From Pseudomonadota bacterium (GTDB lineage: Bacteria; Bdellovibrionota; UBA1018; CAIMNF01), in NCBI GenBank assembly GCA_027482725.1, contig JAIXVT010000055.1, forward strand, positions 1-5,162: a DNA stretch of 5,162 bases, in the 5' to 3' direction. Each line of letters starts with the position of its first letter. Within the stretch, counting starts at the first letter, position 1. The translations under genes and the position numbers were made by a program. Positions 1 to 4,743 of this stretch are shown here, piece after piece. The notes beneath the pieces are model-generated. The model saw only the letters and a list, made by a program, of their open reading frames with translations. It ran no database searches and was not told the DNA's origin.

Positions 1-319
1 GATCCGACGCGTGCTGCTGCATGCGGATGCGGTCACCCAGAATTGCTCCGCCCGAAAACGGGCTTGAGGGATCTACAGCAACAACGGCCACACGTTTACT
101 TTGGGCACGCAAATGTTGGATCAAACGGTCCACCAAAGTAGATTTGCCCGCCCCCGGAGGTCCCGTAATACCCCAGACTTGGGCCCCGCCCGTGTGGGGA
201 TAAAGCTTTTCCACGAGCGTTTCGGCAACGGAACCCCGTGCTTCAATCTTGGAAATTAAACGCGCCAGAGCAGAAACCTGCCCGGCGCGCATGAGGTCAA
301 CAAGTTCTGCATCCTTCAT
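1..319 (-). CDS. meaB: MeaB-type G-protein chaperone of methylmalonyl-CoA mutase, N-terminal part (cut by window edge)
   Basis: The first 106 residues are present; the rest lies beyond base 1. The start has the family's short helical region (DLMRAGQVSALARLISKIE), followed by a P-loop GITGPPGAGKSTLVDRLI with Walker A GPPGAGKS at residues 53-60. Next come VAVVAVDPSSPFSGGAILGD (about 77-96) and RIRMQQH, which are diagnostic of the MeaB/ArgK (YgfD) branch of SIMIBI GTPases. Known family members load adenosylcobalamin into methylmalonyl-CoA mutase and protect it, using GTP. The full length is usually about 320-340 residues, so about one third is seen. The ATG at 319-317 follows an AAGGA Shine-Dalgarno (326-330) with 6 nt spacing, and an in-frame TAA lies just upstream, so the start is firm. 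It is the third gene of a minus-strand operon, 16 nt after the Cys-rich protein gene. No mutase gene is seen upstream of it; one could lie beyond the window. Confidence 0.94.
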   Translation of the reverse strand, partial: MKDAELVDLMRAGQVSALARLISKIEARGSVAETLVEKLYPHTGGAQVWGITGPPGAGKSTLVDRLIQHLRAQSKRVAVVAVDPSSPFSGGAILGDRIRMQQHASD

Positions 320-335
320 GGCGAATCCTTATCGC

Positions 336-755
336 CTAGGATTTTGGCTTGGGAAGAGCGTCCTTACAAGCCTGAGAAAACTTGGGATCACTTTGGTGTT
401 CACCCAAACAACGCGCAATTTTGAGAGGCCCGCGGATAGATCCACAAAACGACTTGATTTCCGACAGGCATGCCTCACGAATTTCTTTTCGTTTTTGCTT
501 AAATTCTTCGCGCTTTTCAGCTCGTTTTTCAACGATCTTGGCCTTTACCTCGGTGCGCTGGGTTGCACACGACGAACTTAAATCTTTTTCATTTTCTTTT
601 AGGCACTGGGCAATTCGTCCTTCACCGGGCTGAACACCCTTACAAAACTTTTCAACATCAGGGCGACAAGAGCTGTGAAATTCTTTCATTAATGCGGGCT
701 CGGCCGCAAAACCGGTGTTTACCGCAAACAATACCGTTAATAGAGATAGGGTCAT
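336..755 (-). CDS. Small secreted protein with two four-cysteine repeats (GLG1/Cys-rich repeat-like)
   Basis: This 139-residue protein starts with a hydrophobic stretch (about residues 2-17) that reads as a Sec signal peptide, probably cleaved near TGFA|AEP; it lacks the usual positive N-terminal charge. The mature part has exactly eight cysteines in two similar units: C30-x7-C38-x12-C51-x11-C63 and C96-x7-C104-x11-C116-x13-C130. Both contain a (K/S)FC..(V/I)..G...IA(Q/R)CL pattern, as in the cysteine-rich repeat known from eukaryotic Golgi protein GLG1 and from many proteobacterial exported proteins. A very charged, probably helical Lys/Glu/Arg linker (about 66-95) joins them. I infer a disulfide-bonded periplasmic protein; its biochemical role is unknown. 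The ATG at 755 has an AAGGAG Shine-Dalgarno (766-771) in the 20-nt gap after the helicase stop, and an in-frame TGA lies upstream with no other usual start between. Its place between a helicase and meaB suggests co-transcription, not an obvious shared pathway. Confidence 0.88.
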   Translation of the reverse strand: MTLSLLTVLFAVNTGFAAEPALMKEFHSSCRPDVEKFCKGVQPGEGRIAQCLKENEKDLSSSCATQRTEVKAKIVEKRAEKREEFKQKRKEIREACLSEIKSFCGSIRGPLKIARCLGEHQSDPKFSQACKDALPKPKS

Positions 756-775
756 GATGATAATTCTCCTTATGC

Positions 776-1870
776 TTAAAGCTTCTCAAGGATCGGGATG
801 CCCGAAAAGGTTTCTGTGAGCACTTTCGTGCGTCGCTCGGGCGACAACCGGCAAAATTGTTCCAAAGCGTTGAAATCAGCGAAATCCTCCCGCCTCAAAC
901 GGGGGCGCCTTCGGTCAAAATCCGACCCGTGATAGAACGTCACTGACTGAGACGGATGCTCCCCCCGGCCCGATCGCCCCACACCTTGCACCCAATCCAA
1001 AAGATTCATCGGGGGCTCAAAAAAAATCACGCGCTCAATGCGGGGAAAATCCAGCCCCATACCAAAAGCAGAAGTAGCTAAGATCACGGCACCCTCGGGT
1101 AAGTTCGCGACTCGCCGCTCTTGAGCCCTGCGTTCCTCGAAAAACAAACCTGCATGATAAATCAAGGTCTCTCGTCCGAGCGACCTGACCATGCGCTCTA
1201 AACGGTGGGTTTGATCGCGAGTCGCACAAAACACCAAGGTAAGCCCTTGGGGATATCCTTGAATTTTTCTAGCCAACAGGTCGATCCGCAACACTGGCGG
1301 GCAATCTACCCACAGGTGTAACGATGCTTGAGGACTTAGAAAATAACCAAAGCCTTGGAGTGAGGGGAGACGTAGCCGTAGAGACTGTTCCTGCGAGCGC
1401 GTTAAGGTAGCCGTAAGCCAAAGCGACCGAATTTTAGGTGCATGATCGAGAATTCTAAAAATTTCATTAAACTCAGGCCTAAAACTGCGCCCCCATTGCC
1501 AGACGGTATGAGCTTCGTCGACAACGAGGTATTCAGACCGAATCAGGTGGCTCTGCACTTGGGATTGCAGCAACGATTCAGGGTTTACGACCAAAACTTG
1601 GGCACGGTGGATGAGTTTTGGATCATCGCCCCTGCACCAAACGCCTATCCCAAATGCTTTTAACGAATCGGCCTGCTGACGAGCAAGCGCGGCAAGCGGA
1701 ACCACGATCACGGCAATAGCTTTGGTTTTTTGTAACAATGTTTGAAAAATGAGCGATTTTCCCGCCCCGGTGGGCGCAATAATCAAAACGTGGGCGTGTA
1801 AGCTGATGGTATTTAACGCTTGGACCTGAAAGGGTTTAAGCTTAAACCGTAGGGGTTTTTGGGGATTCAT
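776..1870 (-). CDS. Compact RecQ-family ATP-dependent DNA helicase lacking Zn, RQC and HRDC domains
   Basis: The 364 residues form a complete SF2 helicase core. A motif-0-like LKPFQVQAL is at 11-19, followed by Walker A APTGAGKS (32-39) and motif Ia VVPLAALARQQ (56-66). Motif II DEAH (118-121) runs into QWGRSFRPEF (125-134), the RecQ aromatic-rich loop that couples ATP hydrolysis to ssDNA binding. Then come motif III TAT (153-155), motif IV TLVFCATRDQ (211-220), motif V ATSAFGMGLDFP (265-276) and motif VI QGVGRSGRGE (295-304) with candidate arginine fingers R299 and R302. The E. coli RecQ type is about 610 residues, with a four-Cys zinc module, winged helix and HRDC after the core. Here only a C340-containing stub remains, so this is a core-only RecQ relative. 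It should be a 3'-5' DNA translocase, presumably in recombination or repair. The ATG at 1870 is the only usual start after an in-frame TAG near 1920; its RBS is weak (AGGA about 11 nt away). It is the first gene of the minus-strand operon. The symbol is withheld because it may not be the orthologous recQ. Confidence 0.92.
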   Translation of the reverse strand: MNPQKPLRFKLKPFQVQALNTISLHAHVLIIAPTGAGKSLIFQTLLQKTKAIAVIVVPLAALARQQADSLKAFGIGVWCRGDDPKLIHRAQVLVVNPESLLQSQVQSHLIRSEYLVVDEAHTVWQWGRSFRPEFNEIFRILDHAPKIRSLWLTATLTRSQEQSLRLRLPSLQGFGYFLSPQASLHLWVDCPPVLRIDLLARKIQGYPQGLTLVFCATRDQTHRLERMVRSLGRETLIYHAGLFFEERRAQERRVANLPEGAVILATSAFGMGLDFPRIERVIFFEPPMNLLDWVQGVGRSGRGEHPSQSVTFYHGSDFDRRRPRLRREDFADFNALEQFCRLSPERRTKVLTETFSGIPILEKL

Positions 1871-1925
1871 TAGCCCCGCATTCCTGCGAAAAATGTGCCA
1901 TTTCTGATCGTAAAACTCCTAAGGA

Positions 1926-1954
1926 TTGACAAAAGCAACCCAATGCTTTATCAA
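1926..1954 (+). promoter_or_regulatory. Predicted sigma70-type promoter for the secreted orphan gene at 1997
   Basis: A perfect -35 TTGACA (1926-1931) is followed by a 17-bp spacer and a TATCAA -10 (1949-1954, four of six consensus bases). Transcription would start near 1961, leaving about 36 nt of AU-rich leader before the ATG at 1997. The same 126-bp gap must hold the start signals of the divergent helicase operon. On the minus strand TTGTCA (1932-1927) overlaps this -35, but I see only a poor -10 for it (GATCAG, 1909-1904). The two transcription units may therefore compete for polymerase. Prediction from sequence only. Confidence 0.55.
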
Positions 1955-1959
1955 TAAAG
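1946..1959. repeat. Palindrome over the predicted -10, candidate operator
   Basis: CTTTAT and ATAAAG form perfect 6-bp arms around a 2-bp centre (CA). The palindrome covers the proposed -10 box of the plus-strand promoter. Just outside, TTGAC (1926-1930) and GTCAA (1959-1963) form a second, wider inverted pair. This placement is typical of a repressor site, but AT-rich promoters often contain short palindromes by chance, so the call is tentative. Confidence 0.25.
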
Positions 1960-1996
1960 TCAACTTAAAGGTTATCACGTATTAAAAAAATGAATT

Positions 1997-2803
1997 ATGA
2001 AACCTAAAACGCTCAGCTCCCTACTCGCTCTCGCATTAACCCTTCCTGCTTGGGGTAACCCAGAAAAACCCATTCACTTTGGCAAGTGCCACAAAGAAAT
2101 TAACCAAGCCATCAAGGAGCTAAGTTCAACGGAGTTCTCTCAATCTGGGGATGTTCAGCTCACAGAAAAAGACCGCACAAAAAGCTTGAAAGGGGAAATG
2201 TTTCTCCTAAGAGACCCGAATTTTAGCGCCTTTAAGATCTACCGAGAAAAAAACGGCGATGTATCCTCTTACGCGTTTGTTAGAAAGACCGAAGTCGGCA
2301 CCTTTGAGAAGCATGCAATAAGGACGATCACTTTTAAGTTGATCGACTGGTATTTAACAGAATTCCATTTGAATTCGGACTGTAAGATTGATCACTTTGT
2401 GCAGAAAGTTTATCACCACACGTTTGATCTGAATGATGAGCCCACTCAAAAACTAAGAATCATCATGACTATTAGTAGGCCACTATGTGATGCTTACCGC
2501 GGTATTATCGAAACGGACAAACAAAAAGCGATTGATATCGCAACAATTCCTAGAAAATTTAGGAAATTTATCGGGAAACATAAAGGGGTTCACAACCCTA
2601 TTCCACACGACACGCGCTTCCCTGTGTTCAACTGGCTGAATCCCGAGGCCCATTACCTTGAATCTTGTAGTGTCTTTTTTAGAGATCAAAATGATTCAAA
2701 AGGTCATCAGAGCCTGAATGGGATTCTAGGGGATATTAATCGGTTGAACGAAAGCCTCTATTGGATTCAAGAGCACAAAAAAAGACAAACAATTAAGACT
2801 TAA
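1997..2803 (+). CDS. Secreted protein of unknown function with four cysteines
   Basis: I do not recognise a family. The 268-residue product has a classic Sec signal peptide: MKPK, then a Leu/Ala-rich core (about 5-17), with a plausible cut at PAWG|NP (after residue 20). The mature chain of about 248 residues has no further membrane segment, so a periplasmic or extracellular location is likely. Only four cysteines are present after the signal (C31, C129, C164, C224), which could form two disulfides. The chain mixes polar, aromatic and basic residues and ends in a Lys-rich tail (HKKRQTIKT). No catalytic motif stands out. The ATG at 1997 is the only usual start, since TGA precedes it in frame, but there is no Shine-Dalgarno. 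A five-codon ORF (ATG 1990 to TAA 2007) overlaps the start in another frame. It is a single-gene unit with its own predicted promoter, and several stretches are near 32-40% GC, lower than the flanking genes. Coding status is supported by the long open frame, the signal peptide and the promoter. Confidence 0.82.
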   Translation: MKPKTLSSLLALALTLPAWGNPEKPIHFGKCHKEINQAIKELSSTEFSQSGDVQLTEKDRTKSLKGEMFLLRDPNFSAFKIYREKNGDVSSYAFVRKTEVGTFEKHAIRTITFKLIDWYLTEFHLNSDCKIDHFVQKVYHHTFDLNDEPTQKLRIIMTISRPLCDAYRGIIETDKQKAIDIATIPRKFRKFIGKHKGVHNPIPHDTRFPVFNWLNPEAHYLESCSVFFRDQNDSKGHQSLNGILGDINRLNESLYWIQEHKKRQTIKT

Positions 2804-2824
2804 CGCGCCTTTTCTGCGATTCCC

Positions 2825-2854
2825 CCCCCTGAGTCTTTCAATTCAATGAGGGGG
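2825..2854. other. Weak C/G hairpin with an eight-C tract after the secreted orphan gene
   Basis: CCCCCT (2825-2830) can pair with AGGGGG (2849-2854) around an 18-nt loop. It starts 21 nt after the stop of the gene ending at 2803. It could slow or end plus-strand transcription, but no U-tract follows, so it is not a canonical intrinsic terminator. The C run (2822-2829) is also a possible slippage site, although it is not in a gene. The rest of 2804-2898 holds nothing I recognise. Confidence 0.25.
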
Positions 2855-2898
2855 TGTATCGCCGCCCAGTCAGCCCCGAAGTGAAGTCCCGCAAGCAT

Positions 2899-3021
2899 AC
2901 TCACGTTCACTTTATTCCATCCTGTCCAATAGGTATTTTTCATGAGGCGCGCTACAACGTCCCCGCGCGACGAGAGGAAAATACCTATTGGACAGGATGG
3001 AATGAAACTTACACGGTGAGT
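2899..3021. repeat. Long inverted repeat / hairpin element between convergent genes
   Basis: Two perfectly complementary 26-bp arms lie at 2914-2939 and 2978-3003; the left arm begins ATTCCATCCTGTCC. Inside the 38-bp spacer, CGCGC (2948-2952) and GCGCG (2965-2969) are exactly coaxial with the main arms, giving an inner stem and a 12-nt apical loop (2953-2964). Outside, ACTCAC (2899-2904) pairs with GTGAGT (3016-3021) after an imperfect interval. The element starts 95 bp past the stop at 2803 and overlaps the last codons and stop of the flippase gene; the core arm begins 5 bp beyond that stop. Neither strand has a U-tract after the stem, so it is not an ordinary intrinsic terminator, although it may insulate the two converging units. 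Other options are a small palindromic or MITE-like extragenic repeat or a structured RNA. I see no target-site duplication or transposase. Confidence 0.85.
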
Positions 3022-3986
3022 GATCTTGTGTGTCGCCGCCACAAGTAAACCACGCCGCCGATTGCGGCCATGATCACCTGAAAAAAAACGATCCAACTGA
3101 ACACATCCGCGCCCAAGGGTGAGCCCACGCGCGAAAATAAATAAATAAACGCGGCGTGCCCGGTGCCTACTCCGGCAGGTAACACAGGGATGGCCGTAGC
3201 TAACATCCCGATAGGAACAATGGACGCTAACGTTCGGATCGGCAGCGGATCAGTAGAGATGACATGAAAAACCAAAAAAGCCACAAGCACCATCACCGCG
3301 TGAATGACTACCGATAAAGCCAACATCCCCCCAATCAAGCGCGGATGATTTTGGTATTCCCAAATACCGTGCAAGATGCGTCTAAATTTTTGCGGTACTC
3401 GATCCATCCAGCGCACGGGAACAAGAAAAAGCACTCCAAAAAAACCGAGACTCCCTACCAGTGCTAAAAAAACCGCCGACAATACCGCTGCGGGCAAATC
3501 TACTCCAAAGGCCGCACCCGCACCAATAATGGCCAAGCCCGCTACACCTAAAATGCGATCAAATAAAATAGATCCCATCAGGTGTCCGCGCCGGTCGGGG
3601 TACACCTTTCCTACTTCTAAGGCTTTGACCACATCACCGCTCACGGTACCCGGTAATGCGATATTAAAAAAAACGCCGATAAAATTTAATCTTAATGCCT
3701 GCAACAACCCGAGCTGAATGCCTTGGGCACGTACCAAGAGTGCCCATCGGAACGTCCCCAAAAAAGCGTTAAGCGTAATCAACCCAACACAAAGCCCTAA
3801 AATTTCTGGACGCGCCACAAGTGCACGCAAACCGTTTTCGGTTACCAATCCTTTTTCAAATAAAAAATAAAAAACAATGCCTACCACAAAAAACTTAAGC
3901 GCAAGTTTGATGCGATCGTTAAGGGGAATGCGATTGGGCGACGATGCGACAGAAATTTCCAAAGAGGGTTTGGTGTGTTGATTCAT
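3009..3986 (-). CDS. YbhN/UPF0104-type flippase-like integral membrane protein
   Basis: This 325-residue protein belongs to the lysylphosphatidylglycerol-synthase transmembrane-region family, which includes the lipid-flippase half of MprF and the hopanoid-linked HpnL. About seven or eight membrane segments are visible, roughly at 28-43, 62-80, 100-118, 145-160, 167-190, 218-243, 253-270 and 293-315. Family hallmarks are FRWALLVRAQGI (79-90), FFNIALPGTVSGDVVKAL (106-123) and IPVLPAGVGTGHAAF (266-280), which correspond to the usual 'PGxxGGD..R/K' and 'PxGxG..E/HxAF' signatures. The length is normal for the family. It probably sits in the inner membrane and moves or binds a lipid; the substrate cannot be told from the sequence. 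The ATG at 3986 follows AAAGGAT (3999-4005) with rather long spacing (13 nt), and lies 68 bp inside the upstream amidotransferase gene. A TTG at codon 9 is the only near alternative. The last codons and stop lie in the outer part of the long inverted repeat. Confidence 0.88.
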   Translation of the reverse strand: MNQHTKPSLEISVASSPNRIPLNDRIKLALKFFVVGIVFYFLFEKGLVTENGLRALVARPEILGLCVGLITLNAFLGTFRWALLVRAQGIQLGLLQALRLNFIGVFFNIALPGTVSGDVVKALEVGKVYPDRRGHLMGSILFDRILGVAGLAIIGAGAAFGVDLPAAVLSAVFLALVGSLGFFGVLFLVPVRWMDRVPQKFRRILHGIWEYQNHPRLIGGMLALSVVIHAVMVLVAFLVFHVISTDPLPIRTLASIVPIGMLATAIPVLPAGVGTGHAAFIYLFSRVGSPLGADVFSWIVFFQVIMAAIGGVVYLWRRHTRSLTV

Positions 3987-4641
3987 GATAAAGCGCGGAT
4001 CCTTTGCCGGGATTCAGAATACCCAGCGTTTGGCCGGATGTCACTTTTTGCGAAACCAATTCATCGCCCATGTGCGGCTTGGTTTCGGGATGAAACTGAA
4101 TTCCAAATATCGGGAGATCCGGGTGATAAAATGCTTGGATGGCGCAATCTTTGGAATGGGCGGCGTTAATCAATGGCGCGGGTAAAGTTTCAATTTCTTC
4201 AAAATGCGCGACATAGGAATAAAAAGTGCCCGAAAGCCCTTCAAGGATCGGGCACCCTGAATCGGAAACATGGATTTTCGCCCAACCGAATTCGGGCGCC
4301 GGGGACTTGCGGAGGTGATAAGGGAAACCCGTTTTTTTTGCGATAATCCGTGCCAAAATCTGATGGCCGTAACAAATACCTAAAATAGGAACACGAGCAT
4401 CGATGGCGCGACTCAGATAGTCTTCGTGTTCAGGGATCCACGCTTCGCCTGTCTCCAAACACGACGTCGCCGAACCTGAAATCACAATGCCGTCGGGGAA
4501 ATTCTTGGGGAGATCGTGATCGGGGGCGCGACGCACGACAACTTGTGCCCCAAAAGGGGCTGACGCGATCAGGTCCGCAACGATAGAGCGAGCCCCGAAG
4601 AATTGAACCTGACGACGGTTATCGATCACCAAAATGTTCAT
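3919..4641 (-). CDS. Stand-alone class I glutamine amidotransferase (GuaA-N-like)
   Basis: The 240 residues form one class I (triad) GATase domain. Visible are VIDN (5-8), the oxyanion-side loop VISGSATS (53-60), the nucleophile elbow GICYGHQ with Cys90 (88-94), and GIQFHPE with His184 and Glu186 (180-186). All three catalytic residues are therefore present. There is no ATP-pyrophosphatase or synthase domain, so it resembles the stand-alone 'GMP synthase-like' amidotransferases rather than GuaA itself. Such enzymes release ammonia from glutamine for a partner or cleave gamma-glutamyl bonds. The C-terminus (TLFGNFCRIV, 225-234) keeps the family's final helix, but about 38 residues separate it from HPE, longer than usual. 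The conserved end is encoded inside the 68-bp overlap with the flippase-like gene, which argues that the overlap is real. The ATG at 4641 lacks a Shine-Dalgarno. A TAAAAT box (4663-4658) would start the transcript only about 10 nt upstream, but I see no good -35. The real substrate is unknown. Confidence 0.9.
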   Translation of the reverse strand: MNILVIDNRRQVQFFGARSIVADLIASAPFGAQVVVRRAPDHDLPKNFPDGIVISGSATSCLETGEAWIPEHEDYLSRAIDARVPILGICYGHQILARIIAKKTGFPYHLRKSPAPEFGWAKIHVSDSGCPILEGLSGTFYSYVAHFEEIETLPAPLINAAHSKDCAIQAFYHPDLPIFGIQFHPETKPHMGDELVSQKVTSGQTLGILNPGKGSALYHESTHQTLFGNFCRIVAQSHSP

Positions 4642-4703
4642 GGTTTAAGGATAGCCAATTTTACCACCAACCGAGATGGCCAAATTAATTAAATAAATTC
4701 AAT

Positions 4704-4733
4704 TTAACATAGACTTTTCCGGTACAGTATACA
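4704..4733 (+). promoter_or_regulatory. Predicted promoter of the GTG-start gene at 4744, with UP-like AT tract
   Basis: TTAACA (4704-4709, five of six -35 consensus bases) and TATACA (4728-4733, four of six) are 18 bp apart. A nearly pure A/T tract (4682-4700) directly precedes the -35 and resembles an UP element that contacts the polymerase alpha subunit. The start would fall near 4740, only 3-5 nt before the GTG. The gap 4642-4743 must also contain the promoter of the divergent amidotransferase gene, for which only a TAAAAT box (4663-4658) is seen. Confidence 0.5.
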
Positions 4734-4743
4734 AAAATAGGGT

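Noticed and set aside
1..5. GATCC at the very first bases as a cloning junction
   Set aside because: The meaB frame simply runs off the edge; one restriction-like motif is not evidence of an artefact.
336..780. The Cys-rich ORF as a frameshifted zinc domain of the RecQ helicase
   Set aside because: It has its own SD, ATG and signal peptide, and the 2x4 Cys spacing matches the Cys-rich repeat, not the RecQ zinc site.
2978..3004. CsrA-binding small RNA suggested by repeated GGA in the right arm
   Set aside because: The GGA triplets lie in a perfect stem, not in hairpin loops, so CsrA-type binding is not supported.
2914..3008. Ordinary Rho-independent terminator
   Set aside because: The stem is strong, but the loop is long and no T-run follows the stem on either strand.
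2899..3021. Integron attC site or REP element
   Set aside because: No attC core (GTTRRRY/RYYYAAC) at the ends, no tandem cassettes, and no REP-type GTAG/GGAG head; no integrase or RAYT gene nearby.
2854..3048. 64-codon plus-strand open frame through the same repeat
   Set aside because: It runs antisense into the flippase end, and its content is explained by the inverted repeat; no start signals.
2800..3096. 98-codon minus-strand open frame through the intergenic gap and the inverted repeat
   Set aside because: It overlaps the flippase 3' end in another frame, and its matching peptides on both strands (FIPSCPIGIF, NTYWTGWN) are just the palindrome read twice. No SD or domain.
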